This document shows positions 56,154 to 64,000 of a stretch of DNA of 64,000 nt, piece by piece. Position 1 is the first letter of the stretch. The number at the start of each line of letters is the position of its first letter. Under the pieces are notes generated by a model. That model worked only from the letters and a program-made list of their open reading frames with translations. It did not search any database and was not told the origin of the DNA. This DNA comes from Kitasatospora sp. GP82 (GTDB taxonomy: Bacteria; Actinomycetota; Actinomycetes; Streptomycetales; Streptomycetaceae), in the NCBI RefSeq assembly GCF_029892105.1, contig NZ_JARZAJ010000011.1, forward strand, positions 1 through 64,000. The letters run 5' to 3'. Made by a program: the position numbers and the translations under genes.

Positions 56154-57347
56154 GTGTTCGACAACGTGCGCGAGGACCTCGCCACCACCATGGACGAGAT
56201 CCGCGAGGCCGGCCTCTTCAAGCCCGAGCGGGTGATCGGCAGCCCGCAGAGCGCCGCCGTCACCGTCACCGGCGGTGGCCGCCCCGGCGAGGTGCTGAAC
56301 TTCTGCGCCAACAACTACCTCGGCCTCGCCGACCACCCCGCCGTCGTCGCCGCCGCCAAGGACGCGCTCGACCGCTGGGGCTACGGCATGGCCTCCGTCC
56401 GCTTCATCTGCGGTACGCAGGATGTCCACAAGCAGCTGGAGGAGCGGCTCTCCGCCTTCCTCGGCCAGGAGGACACCATCCTGTACTCCTCCTGCTTCGA
56501 CGCCAACGGCGGCGTCTTCGAGACCCTGCTGGACGAGCGCGACGCCGTCATCTCCGACGCGCTCAACCACGCGAGCATCATCGACGGCATCCGCCTGTGC
56601 AAGGCCCGCCGCCACCGCTACGCCAACCGCGACCTGGCCGAGCTCGAAGAGCAGCTCAAGGCCACCCAGGACGCCCGCCGCCGACTGATCGTCACCGACG
56701 GCGTCTTCTCGATGGACGGCTACATCGCCCCGCTGCGCGAGATCTGCGACCTCGCCGACCGCTACGACGCCATGGTGATGGTCGACGACTCGCACGCCGT
56801 CGGCTTCGTCGGCCCCGGCGGTCGCGGCACCCCCGAACTGCACGGCGTGATGGACCGCGTGGACATCATCACCGGCACCCTCGGCAAGGCCCTCGGCGGT
56901 GCCTCCGGCGGTTACGTCGCCGCGCGCCGCGAGATCGTCGCGCTGCTGCGCCAGCGCTCGCGCCCGTACCTGTTCTCCAACTCGCTCGCACCGGTGATCG
57001 CGGCGGCCTCGCTGACCGTGCTCGACCTGCTGGAGGAGTCCGGCGACCTGCGGGAGCGCCTGGCCGCGAACACCAAGCTGTTCCGGACGAAGATGACCGA
57101 GGCCGGGTTCGAGATCCTGCCCGGCGAGCACGCCATCGCCCCGGTGATGATCGGCGACGCCGCCAAGGCGGCCCGCCTTGCCGATCTGCTGCTGGAGCGC
57201 GGCGTGTACGTGATCGGCTTCTCGTACCCCGTCGTCCCGCACGGCCAGGCCCGGATCCGCGTGCAGCTCTCGGCCGCCCACTCCACCGAGGACGTCGAGC
57301 GCGCCGTGGCCGCCTTCATCGACGCCCGCTCGGCGCTCGGCGAGTAG
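56154..57347 (+). CDS. kbl: Glycine C-acetyltransferase (2-amino-3-ketobutyrate CoA ligase)
   Basis: A 397-residue alpha-oxoamine synthase (E. coli Kbl is 398). It cleaves 2-amino-3-ketobutyrate with CoA to glycine and acetyl-CoA. It has [58 protein letters not shown] and [14 protein letters not shown] with the PLP lysine. The start GTG 56154 (VFDNVREDL) has AGGAGAC upstream. It is cotranscribed with tdh and ends with a strong terminator. Confidence 0.96.
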   Translation: MFDNVREDLATTMDEIREAGLFKPERVIGSPQSAAVTVTGGGRPGEVLNFCANNYLGLADHPAVVAAAKDALDRWGYGMASVRFICGTQDVHKQLEERLSAFLGQEDTILYSSCFDANGGVFETLLDERDAVISDALNHASIIDGIRLCKARRHRYANRDLAELEEQLKATQDARRRLIVTDGVFSMDGYIAPLREICDLADRYDAMVMVDDSHAVGFVGPGGRGTPELHGVMDRVDIITGTLGKALGGASGGYVAARREIVALLRQRSRPYLFSNSLAPVIAAASLTVLDLLEESGDLRERLAANTKLFRTKMTEAGFEILPGEHAIAPVMIGDAAKAARLADLLLERGVYVIGFSYPVVPHGQARIRVQLSAAHSTEDVERAVAAFIDARSALGE

Positions 57348-57350
57348 CCT

Positions 57351-57383
57351 CCCGGGCCCGGGGAGTTGCTCCCCGGGCCCGGG
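57351..57383 (+). terminator. Terminator after kbl
   Basis: A perfect 15-bp stem (57351-57365 with 57369-57383) and a TTG loop begin four bases after the kbl stop codon. Further short palindromes follow to about 57450. The spacer to the LysR gene is otherwise featureless. Confidence 0.85.
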
Positions 57384-57606
57384 AACAGCCCCATGGATCC
57401 CCATGGATCGGGGAGTAACCCCGTGGACCGGGGGATCAGCCCCCCATAGACCTGCCCCGTCGGCGCTGTTTCGGCCGTCGGCGGGGCAGCCCACAGGCTC
57501 TGCCGGTGCGGCCGGACCCGGACAGTACGGCCGCGCCGGCAGTGCACTGCCGTCCCAGCAGCGGCGCCCGGTCTCAGCACCACCGCTGCCCTGGCAGAAT
57601 GGCCGA

Positions 57607-58524
57607 GTGATCGACGTACGACGGCTGCGGACCCTGCGGGCCGTGGCCGACCACCGCACGGTAACGGCCGCTGCCGCAGCCCTCTACCTCACCCCCTCCG
57701 CCGTCTCCCAGCAGCTCGCCGCTCTCGAACAGGAGACCGGCCACGACCTGCTGGCCCGCGACGGAAGGGGCGTCCGCCTCACCGCGGCCGGGGAGATCCT
57801 GCTCGGGCACGCCGATGCGGTGCTCGCCCAGCTCGAACGGGCCGAGGCCGACCTCGCCGCCTACAGCGAGGGCGTTGCGGGCGAGGTCACGGTGGCGGCG
57901 TTCGCGACCGGAATCGCGCTGGTACTCGCTCCGGCGATCAGCGCGCTGGCCAAGAGCGTGCCCGGTGTCCGGATCAAGGTGCTGGACGCCGAGGGCGACG
58001 CCAGTCTGCCGATGCTGCTGGACGGCCTGGCGGACCTCGCCGTCGCCGTCGAGTACCGGGGCGCGCCGCGCGCCGACGACCAGCGGCTCACCAGGGTGCC
58101 GCTCTACGCCGAACCGTTCGAGGCTGTGCTCCCGCTCGGCCATCCGCTGGCCGCTGGGCACGGTCCGGTGGCCGTCGCCGACCTGGCCGCCGAGCCCTGG
58201 ATCGGCCCCTACCCGGGCAACCCCTGCCACGACGTGGTGCTGCTCGCCTGCGAGTACGCGGGTTTCCAGCCTCGGCTGGTGCACTCCTCCGACGACTTCC
58301 GGGCGGTGGTGGCGCTGGCCTCGGCGGGCGCCGGTGTGGCGCTCGTCCCGCGCTCGGCGCTGCGCGGCGTCGATCTCTCCCTGGTCGCGGTCCGCCCGGT
58401 GGACAGCGCGCTGGCCACCCGCAAGGTCTTCGCCGCCGTCCGAAGCGGCGCCGAGCAGCACCCGCTGATCCGGCCCGTCCTGGACGCGCTGACGGCGGCG
58501 GCGCAGGGACTCTCGGCGGACTGA
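57607..58524 (+). CDS. LysR-family transcriptional regulator
   Basis: A 305-residue protein. The N-terminal winged helix is VRRLRTLRAVADHRTVTAAA, followed by ALYLTPSAVSQQLAALEQ, then the linker helix and a periplasmic-binding-like effector domain (VTVAAFATGIALVLAPAI, DLAVAVEYRG, EPWIGPYPGN). The start is GTG 57607. LysR proteins usually control a neighbouring gene; none is obviously divergent here. Activity on the tdh-kbl operon is possible but unsupported. Confidence 0.92.
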   Translation: MIDVRRLRTLRAVADHRTVTAAAAALYLTPSAVSQQLAALEQETGHDLLARDGRGVRLTAAGEILLGHADAVLAQLERAEADLAAYSEGVAGEVTVAAFATGIALVLAPAISALAKSVPGVRIKVLDAEGDASLPMLLDGLADLAVAVEYRGAPRADDQRLTRVPLYAEPFEAVLPLGHPLAAGHGPVAVADLAAEPWIGPYPGNPCHDVVLLACEYAGFQPRLVHSSDDFRAVVALASAGAGVALVPRSALRGVDLSLVAVRPVDSALATRKVFAAVRSGAEQHPLIRPVLDALTAAAQGLSAD

Positions 58525-58625
58525 CGGATGGTCAACTGGCTCTCCACTGCGTGTGTTCGCCATGAGTGTTCCGGTGCTCGTGTCAGTGCCTGGCCGAGGT
58601 CGACCCCGGAGCGGCCACAGCGGCG

Positions 58626-58913
58626 CTAGTCGTCGGTGACCTCGACACCCCGCCAGAACGCCACATGCCCGGCGATCTGCGCGGCCGCCGGGCTCGGGTC
58701 GGCGTAGTACCAGGCTGCGTCCGGGTTCTCGGCGCCCGCGACCTGCACCGTGTAGTAGGAGGCGGTGCCCTTCCAGGGGCACACGGTGGTGGTCGGCGAG
58801 GGCGTCAGGAACGCCGTCCGCACCGAGGCGAGCGGGAAGTAGTGGTTGCCCTCGACGACCGTGGTCTCCGAGCTCTCGGCGAGGATCTCGTCGTTCCAAC
58901 GCGCAATGGCCAT
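58626..58913 (-). CDS. DUF427 domain protein
   Basis: A 95-residue protein that is a single DUF427 domain: IARWNDEILAESSETTVVEG, followed by NHYFPLASV and VCPWKGTASYYTVQVAG, and DAAWYYADP. The biochemical role of the family is unknown. The start at ATG 58913 was chosen because the upstream frame has no ribosome site or family match. It is divergent from the oxidoreductase gene with 200 bp between. Confidence 0.88.
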   Translation of the reverse strand: MAIARWNDEILAESSETTVVEGNHYFPLASVRTAFLTPSPTTTVCPWKGTASYYTVQVAGAENPDAAWYYADPSPAAAQIAGHVAFWRGVEVTDD

Positions 58914-59113
58914 ACGGCCATTCTGCCTCGTCCCCAGCCGGATCCGCCCCGAACTCGGCCTGTTCTCAGCCGGATCCGTGTCTCCTTCGGCCGTGGCTGC
59001 GGGGCCTCTGTGCATCGGAGCTGCTCAACACCGCTTCTGGCATATGCTGCTGACTCGGTCGGCCGCACTGCTGCGAGGCCACCCGAACCGGATCCCCTCG
59101 GCAGGAGCACCCG

Positions 59114-60052
59114 ATGAGCGAGCAGGCCAACACCCTCGACCCCGCGACCGGGCCGATGCCGGTAGGAGTGATCGGCCTCGGCGACATCGCGCAGAAGGCC
59201 TACCTGCCGGTCCTCACCGCCCTGCCCGGCCTGGACCTGCGTCTGATGACCCGCGACCGCGCCAAGCTGGACCGCCTCGGCGAGACGTACCGCATCCCGG
59301 CCGCCCACCGTTTCACCGACCTCGGCGAGCTGATCGGCAGCGGGCTGCGCGCCGCCTTCGTCCATGCCGCGACGGACCAGCACGTCCCGATCGTCGAGCA
59401 GCTGCTCAACGCGGGCGTGGACGTCTACGTGGACAAGCCGCTCGACCACCACCTGGCCGGTGCCCGGCATCTGGTGGACCTGGCCGAGCGGACCGGCCGT
59501 TCGCTGATGGTCGGCTTCAACCGCCGTCACGCGCCCGGTTACCTGCTGGCCAAGGAGCGTCCGCGCGACCTGATCCTGCTGCAGAAGAACCGCGAGGGCC
59601 TGCCGGAGGCAGCCCGCACACTGGTCTTCGACGACTTCATCCACGTCGTGGACACGCTCCGCTTCCTGGTGCCGGGCGAGGTCGAGCATGTGGATGTCCG
59701 TTCGCGCACCCGGGACGGGCTGTTGGAGCACCTGGTGCTGACGTTGTCCGGGGAGGGTTTCACGGCTCTCGGCATCATGAACCGGGTCAGCGGCTCCACG
59801 GAGGAGGTCCTGGAGGTCTCCGGCGGTGACTCCAAGCGCGTGGTGGTCAACCTCGCCGAGGTGATCGACCACAAGGGCCAGCCGACCCTCCGCCGTCGCG
59901 GCGACTGGGTGTCGGTGGCCCGCCAGCGCGGGATCGAGCAGGTCGTCCTCGCTTTCCTCGACGCCGTCCGCACCGGCCGCACCGTCTCCGCCCGCGACGC
60001 CCTGCGCACCCACGAACTCTGCGAGCTGATCGTCGAGCGGGTGGGGAAGTAG
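59114..60052 (+). CDS. Gfo/Idh/MocA-family oxidoreductase
   Basis: A 312-residue NAD(P)-dependent oxidoreductase. The Rossmann motif is VGVIGLGDIAQKAYLPVL near residue 15, and the YVDKPLDHHL motif near 115 corresponds to the EKP triad. The C-terminal domain is of Gfo/Idh/MocA size. Substrates are usually sugars or inositols, sometimes dihydrodiols; the sequence does not say which. The start is ATG 59114. It stands alone on the + strand and is followed by a 377-bp spacer. Confidence 0.9.
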   Translation: MSEQANTLDPATGPMPVGVIGLGDIAQKAYLPVLTALPGLDLRLMTRDRAKLDRLGETYRIPAAHRFTDLGELIGSGLRAAFVHAATDQHVPIVEQLLNAGVDVYVDKPLDHHLAGARHLVDLAERTGRSLMVGFNRRHAPGYLLAKERPRDLILLQKNREGLPEAARTLVFDDFIHVVDTLRFLVPGEVEHVDVRSRTRDGLLEHLVLTLSGEGFTALGIMNRVSGSTEEVLEVSGGDSKRVVVNLAEVIDHKGQPTLRRRGDWVSVARQRGIEQVVLAFLDAVRTGRTVSARDALRTHELCELIVERVGK

Positions 60053-60429
60053 CAGGCCGACGGAGGTTGCGAGCACGCTGCCCCGGTGGGCCTTGGCGCG
60101 TCCATGGCGGGTCGGCCTCTGTCAAGTGAGCCCAGCGAGCGCGGGGCCGGCGACCTGGCCGTGGCCGAGCTGGAATTGCGGCAGCCTCCGTGCCGAGGTG
60201 TCCGGCGGTGGTGGAGAGTCGCCTGCACGGGAGCCGCCGTGCTCTGGCTACCTGCGACGGATGTACCGTGCTGCGCGTCGACCACACGAGTTTGCGCTTC
60301 CTGGACGTCGTGACGCTCGACGCGTTCCTCGCCGGAGCGGGCTTCAGGAGAGACGACAGGAGAGACGACGGGAACCGGTGCCGCAGCGGAGGCGGCACCG
60401 GTTCCCGTCGGCCGGTCAGGCGGAGAAGG
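60053..60429. other. Spacer after the oxidoreductase with the chaplin terminator
   Basis: A 377-bp convergent spacer. No convincing gene is present; frames such as 60086-60313 are featureless. Its right part holds the hairpin at 60366-60410. I see nothing else in it. Confidence 0.5.
60366..60410 (-). terminator. Strong hairpin terminator after the chaplin gene
   Basis: A perfect 19-bp stem (60366-60384 with 60392-60410) and a 7-base loop lie 19 bases after the chaplin stop. The size suits an abundant, highly transcribed surface-protein gene. It may also serve the convergent oxidoreductase gene. Confidence 0.85.
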
Positions 60430-60672
60430 TCAGCCCACGTTGGAGCAGGTGTTGCCGGTGGCGGGGTTGAGCAGGCCGATCGGGTTGACGGTGTTGCCGC
60501 AGATGTTGATCGGGACGTGGATCGGAATCTGGATGACATTGCCGGACAGCACGCTCGGCGAGCCGACGGCCGTGCCCGTGGCGGTGGCGGAGGCGGAGGC
60601 CGCTCCGGCCGATCCGAGTACGAGTGCACAGGCTGCCCCGGAAAGCACGAGGGCCCTACGGATGTCCTTCAC
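60430..60672 (-). CDS. Short chaplin (aerial hyphae surface protein)
   Basis: An 80-residue precursor: signal peptide IRRALVLSGAACALVLGSAGAASA, then one chaplin domain (GSPSVLSGNVIQIPIHVPINICGNTVN, ending PATGNTCSNVG) with the conserved Cys pair. Short chaplins (ChpE-H type) self-assemble into amyloid-like films on aerial hyphae. GTG 60672 was chosen as start because GGAGAAG lies six bases upstream; the ATG at 60684 has AGGA directly against it, which is too close. This gene places the window in a sporulating Streptomycetaceae species. Confidence 0.9.
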   Translation of the reverse strand: MKDIRRALVLSGAACALVLGSAGAASASATATGTAVGSPSVLSGNVIQIPIHVPINICGNTVNPIGLLNPATGNTCSNVG

Positions 60673-60891
60673 AGTCTTCTCCATTCCTGGTGGGATGGTG
60701 CCTGGTCGTGCGGGAACCACCGCCTCCGGCCTGCGCCAGGGTGGTCCGTCCCGCAGCAATTTTTCGCATCACCGTCCCCACTGCCGGGCAAGCACACCTA
60801 CCGTTCACCCGCCCGAGTGTGCCTTCGCGCGCGCAATGGGCCATCGGCACTACCGCGGCGCTGAGAGAGTGGTGGTACGGAGCTGAACCGG

Positions 60892-61362
60892 GTGTTCGAC
60901 CACCGCTGGCGCGACGACGAGGGCGGCGAGTGGGTGCTGGCGGTCGGGCGCGGGCCCGCAGGGGAGTGGGTGCTGGATGCCGGATCGCCGAGGTGGCAGG
61001 AGACCCTGCCCTTCCAAGGGGCCGAGAAGGTAGGGGAGTTCGCGCAGGCTGTCCTGGACCTTCCGGTGGAACCGGAGCCGTACGAGTGGGAGCTGACCCT
61101 CTCCGAGCCGCACCCGAGCTCGAACGGATCGGTCCTCGTCGCCACGCTCACGATCGGCCGGGACGGCGCGGACGCTCATCTCCCCTATCTGCTCTACCAG
61201 TCGTACTACACCTTCCCGCTACGACCGGACGCGACCGGACTCGGCTTGGAGGTGCTCTGCGAGGGGGCGGCGGCCGGTGTGTCCCGGCTGCATGCCGGCG
61301 CGGCGGCGCTGGCGGCCAAGGCCCGGTCCGGTGAGCGCAGTTCGGCGCGGGTGAAGAGGTAG
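60892..61362 (+). CDS. Hypothetical protein
   Basis: A 156-residue protein that I do not recognise. It starts at GTG 60892 with GGAG nine bases upstream. The N-terminal part is acidic with two Trp-rich segments (HRWRDDEGGEWVLAVGRG, GSPRWQETLPF), and a further segment (YLLYQSYYTFPL) is aromatic. There is no signal peptide or membrane segment. The last 52 codons overlap the 3' end of the convergent MFS gene over 157 bp, so one of the two ends may be mis-set. Confidence 0.6.
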   Translation: MFDHRWRDDEGGEWVLAVGRGPAGEWVLDAGSPRWQETLPFQGAEKVGEFAQAVLDLPVEPEPYEWELTLSEPHPSSNGSVLVATLTIGRDGADAHLPYLLYQSYYTFPLRPDATGLGLEVLCEGAAAGVSRLHAGAAALAAKARSGERSSARVKR

Positions 61363-62507
61363 CCCGAGGCCAGCAGGACCAGGCCCGCGACGCCGAGCAG
61401 GAGGATCCGGTAGTCCACTACGGAGATCAGAGCGGCGCCGAGGGCGATCGCGATCGTCTGCGGGGTGGAGAGAACGAGGCCGAGCGCGGCATCGGTCCTG
61501 CCCATCAGTTCCGGGGGTGTACGCCGCTGAAAGAGCGTCATGAGACCGACCGTGATCAGGGGGAGGCTCGAGCCGACGAACGCGGCGCCCGCGAGCGCTG
61601 CTGCCGTCGAGGAGGTGGCGAGCAGGAGGAAGCCGAGCGTCGCGTTGGCCAGCCCCAGGGCGACCAGGCGGCCTTCCCCGAGGCGCCGCATCAGCGCGGT
61701 CGCGGTCAGCCCGGCGACGATCGCACCGACGCCCTGTGTCGAGACCACCACCCCGATGAAGCCGTCGGGACGGTGCAGTCCTTGGCCGACGACAGCGAAG
61801 ACGGCCGTCTCGGCGAGCCCGAACGCGACGATCGCCAGACCGGCTGCCAAGGTCACCTGCCGTAGTACGGCGGTGCGGCGGATGTGGCGGGCGCCGGCGA
61901 CGGCCTCGGCGATCAGCCGTTGCCCGGACGGCTTCGGCCGCTCCTCGTGTACCTGCATGGCAAGCAGGGCGGCGACGGCTATCAGGAACGTGACCGCGTC
62001 GGCCACGATCACCGGGGTCGGGCCGAACGCGGTGAGCAGACCCGCGCCGAGCAGGGGAGTGATCAGCCGCATTCCCTCCCGAAGGGTCTGCATGACGCTG
62101 TTCGCCTCGCCGAGCAGTTCCTCGGGTATCACGGTCTGGAGCAGCGCACTCTGGGCCGGGCCGAGAACCGCGGCGGACAGGCCGTAGCCGAACATGACCG
62201 CGTAGATCAGCCAGACCTGCTGCCGGCCGCCGACCAGGAGCAGGAACAGGACGAGTGCCGCGGTGGCCAGATTGACCACGATCAGCAGGGGGCGCCGCCG
62301 TACCCGGTCGGCGAGCAGGCCACCGAGCGGGCCGCCCAGGCCGCCGAGCGTGAACATGAAGAAGGACAGGCCGGCTGCGGAGGCGCTGCCGGTGAGCATC
62401 TTGATCCAGATGCCAAGGGCCAGCCAGAGCGCGGAGTCGCCGAGGGACGACAGGCTCTGGCCGAGGATGTAGAGCCTGGCGTTCCGGTTGGCCAGCAGCA
62501 GTCGCAC
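61206..62507 (-). CDS. Major facilitator superfamily transporter
   Basis: A 433-residue membrane protein with about twelve hydrophobic segments. LLLANRNARLYILGQSLSSLGDSALWLALG and GGPLGGLLADRVRRRPLLIV (MFS motif between TM2 and TM3) mark the family. The Ala/Ser-rich tail after TM12 is where it overlaps the convergent hypothetical gene. Its GTG start at 62507 is three bases after the ArsR stop, so expression is coupled. Probably a multidrug-type exporter; the substrate is unknown. Confidence 0.9.
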   Translation of the reverse strand: MRLLLANRNARLYILGQSLSSLGDSALWLALGIWIKMLTGSASAAGLSFFMFTLGGLGGPLGGLLADRVRRRPLLIVVNLATAALVLFLLLVGGRQQVWLIYAVMFGYGLSAAVLGPAQSALLQTVIPEELLGEANSVMQTLREGMRLITPLLGAGLLTAFGPTPVIVADAVTFLIAVAALLAMQVHEERPKPSGQRLIAEAVAGARHIRRTAVLRQVTLAAGLAIVAFGLAETAVFAVVGQGLHRPDGFIGVVVSTQGVGAIVAGLTATALMRRLGEGRLVALGLANATLGFLLLATSSTAAALAGAAFVGSSLPLITVGLMTLFQRRTPPELMGRTDAALGLVLSTPQTIAIALGAALISVVDYRILLLGVAGLVLLASGYLFTRAELRSPDRALAASAAAPACSRDTPAAAPSQSTSKPSPVASGRSGKV

Positions 62508-62510
62508 GGC

Positions 62511-63137
62511 TCAGTCCTCCGAATTGGTCGCGTCGAGCGGGTAGCTGAACAGGAGCAGTTCGATCGGCAGACCGTCCGGCGGTCGGAGGGCGGGATTCTC
62601 CAGGCGGTCCCGGTAGCGTCCCAGGAGCCGGCCGAGGTCGGCCATGAACTGGTCGGCCTCGTCGGGCGTCATGTATGCGACGGTCTGCTGGGCGCTGGTG
62701 ACCTGCTGCCAGGTCCCGTGGAATCCGGCTCGGCGGGCGTTCACCACACCGGCCCGTCCGAGCCAGGTGTCCCACAGCAGTCTGGTCAGGGCCTCGGCGG
62801 CGCTCGCGGTCTCCGCGTCCTCGGCGGTGCCGTTGAAGGCGAAGCCGATGTTCCTCAGCCGCCAGGGCCGGCGTCGGCCCGGGGCGTCTCCGGCCTCCTC
62901 GACGAAGCCGTACTTGGCCAGTGTGCGCAGGTGGAATGCGCAGTTCGTCGGTGATTCGCCGATGATCTCGGCGGCCTCGGTCGCGGTGAGCCGCTCGTGG
63001 TGGCCGAGTGCCTCCAGGAGTGCGAGGCGGGTCGGATGCGCTATCGCCCGCATGGTCCGTGGATCGCGGAGCTGTCGCAGGGGTCGCTCGGTGCCCTTGC
63101 CGTCGCCCGGAGGCGGCAGGGATTCTTCGGGAGCCAT
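62511..63137 (-). CDS. ArsR-family (helix-turn-helix) transcriptional regulator
   Basis: A 208-residue protein. Residues 20-95 form an ArsR-type winged helix: RDPRTMRAIAHPTRLALLEAL, HERLTATEAAEIIGESPTNCAFHLRTLAKYG. The rest is a helical extension of about 110 residues with no metal-binding Cys pair. Long ArsR-like proteins coupled to an MFS exporter usually repress it. The start at ATG 63137 has GGAG upstream. The spacer at 63138-63182 carries CGAAAC/GTTTCG repeats that may be its operator. Confidence 0.88.
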   Translation of the reverse strand: MAPEESLPPPGDGKGTERPLRQLRDPRTMRAIAHPTRLALLEALGHHERLTATEAAEIIGESPTNCAFHLRTLAKYGFVEEAGDAPGRRRPWRLRNIGFAFNGTAEDAETASAAEALTRLLWDTWLGRAGVVNARRAGFHGTWQQVTSAQQTVAYMTPDEADQFMADLGRLLGRYRDRLENPALRPPDGLPIELLLFSYPLDATNSED

Positions 63138-63141
63138 GTCT

Positions 63142-63182
63142 CGAAACACTACGCTCGAAACATTTCTTTCGACAAGGTTTCG
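63142..63182. promoter_or_regulatory. Candidate ArsR operator
   Basis: CGAAAC occurs at 63142-63147 and 63156-63161, and the inverse GTTTCG at 63177-63182, in a locally AT-rich stretch just before the regulator start. The spacing of the direct copies (14 bp) and the inverted copy fit autoregulation by the coupled ArsR-like protein. Not proven. Confidence 0.4.
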
Positions 63183-63321
63183 GAGAGATCTTTCGGTGGT
63201 TGGTGACCGTGTACTGCCCCGAGCCCCCCGAACAGTGCGAGGCTGGCGTCGTGCCCGAGGGGCGTGGTCGCAGCGCGGTCCGGTACGGCGGCGGTATGAG
63301 TGAACACGGCGAGGTGGACGC

Positions 63322-64000
63322 ATGAGCACACCGCTGGTCCTGGGTCTGGATGTCGGAGGCACTGCCACCCGGGTGGTGGTCGCGGACCTGGACGGCCGGG
63401 TGGTCGGGGCGGCGCGCGGCGACGGCGGCAATCCCGTCTCGCACGGTGGCGCCGCCGCCTCCCGCAGCATCGCCGACTCGTTGGACAGGGCGCTGGCCGG
63501 GGTGGATCCGGCCCGGGTCGCCGCCGGAGTGCTCGGCCTTGCGGGTGGCCTGGTCTCGGCTGCCGACCTGACGGAGGTCTGGTCGGCAGCCGGACTGACC
63601 GTCGCACCCCGGCAGGTCACCGATGTGGAACTCGCCTTCGCGGCGGGCACCAGCAGCCCGGTCGGCTCGGTCCTGATCAGTGGGACGGGTGCGGTGGCGG
63701 GGGAGTGCCGGGACTTCAACCCGGTCCGCCTCGCCGACGGGCACGGATGGCTGCTCGGCGACCGGGGTTCGGGCTACTGGCTCGGGCATGCGGCCGTCCG
63801 GCTCGCGCTGGCCCGGATCGACCGGGGCGAGCGGCTGACCGGGCCGGCCCGCGCGGTGGTCGACGGACTGCTGGGGGTCGGCGAGGCCGGCAACCTGCGG
63901 TCCGCACTGATCAAAGCCGTGCACGCCGAGGCCCCGGTACGGCTCGCCCGGCTCGCGCCGATGGTGCTGCGGGCGGCCGAGGCGGGCGAACCCGAGGCAC
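63322..64000 (+). CDS. BadF/BadG/NagK-type ATPase or sugar kinase (partial)
   Basis: The first 226 residues of an ASKHA-fold kinase; the gene runs off the window end. The phosphate-1 motif is GLDVGGTATRVVVADLDG, and phosphate-2 is LISGTGAVAGE. GHGWLLGDRGSGYWLG matches the N-acetylglucosamine kinase branch of the BadF/BadG family. The likely role is phosphorylation of N-acetylglucosamine or a related sugar. The start is ATG 63322, with GAGGTGGACGC upstream, divergent from the ArsR gene. Confidence 0.88.
   Translation, partial: MSTPLVLGLDVGGTATRVVVADLDGRVVGAARGDGGNPVSHGGAAASRSIADSLDRALAGVDPARVAAGVLGLAGGLVSAADLTEVWSAAGLTVAPRQVTDVELAFAAGTSSPVGSVLISGTGAVAGECRDFNPVRLADGHGWLLGDRGSGYWLGHAAVRLALARIDRGERLTGPARAVVDGLLGVGEAGNLRSALIKAVHAEAPVRLARLAPMVLRAAEAGEPEA

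Overview
The window is high-GC actinomycete chromosomal DNA, almost certainly Streptomycetaceae (Streptomyces or Kitasatospora). A short chaplin, large modular type I PKS genes, LAL regulators, a PucR regulator, a stand-alone LigD-type polymerase with an LigC-type ligase, and frequent GTG/TTG starts all fit that family.

Positions 1 to about 33 kb hold one flank of an aromatic polyene macrolide cluster of the candicidin/FR-008 type. The window opens inside an AT-DH-KR-ACP polyene-forming module on the + strand. From 19.2 kb back to 4 kb, a long minus-strand gene array encodes, in transcription order, a macrolide glycosyltransferase, a PLP sugar aminotransferase (mycosamine type), a P450, its 3Fe-4S ferredoxin, a type II thioesterase, a fused PabA-PabB aminodeoxychorismate synthase, a CoA-ligase/ACP-loaded first PKS protein and a DrrAB-like ABC exporter. 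A MerR regulator and an internally deleted SDR gene follow. The first PKS extension module has no ketoreductase, as needed to leave the aryl ketone of a p-aminoacetophenone end. Four regulators follow on the + strand: three tandem LAL-type LuxR proteins and a PimM/FscRI-like PAS-LuxR protein. The PAS-LuxR gene is translationally coupled to a LuxI/FeeM-like acyltransferase gene and then to a second P450 gene. This is the most unusual arrangement in the first half. A Sfp-type phosphopantetheinyl transferase and a degenerate acyl-CoA carboxyltransferase close the region on the minus strand.

Positions 33.6 to 39.2 kb hold a separate two-gene cassette: a 1346-residue membrane NRPS with the architecture of epsilon-poly-L-lysine synthetase (A-T, six membrane segments, three tandem hexapeptide-like domains) and a diaminobutyrate aminotransferase. 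Together they suggest biosynthesis of a poly-diaminobutyrate isopeptide. Just beyond it, about 39.20-39.46 kb, lies a near-homopolymeric G/C tract that looks like a sequencing or assembly artefact.

Positions 39.5 to 64 kb are mostly ordinary chromosomal genes: efeB/efeO iron uptake, a secreted phosphoesterase, an NRAMP-like transporter coupled to a soluble MgtE-N/CBS protein, a PucR regulator, bioF-like, a GNAT, a SigE-family sigma factor with a membrane partner, a GGCT-like protein, a LigD-type polymerase divergent from an LigC-type ligase, tdh-kbl (threonine to glycine), LysR, DUF427, a Gfo/Idh/MocA oxidoreductase, a chaplin, a hypothetical protein, an ArsR-MFS pair and a partial BadF/NagK-type kinase running off the end. 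I saw no tRNA or rRNA gene, CRISPR array or transposase.
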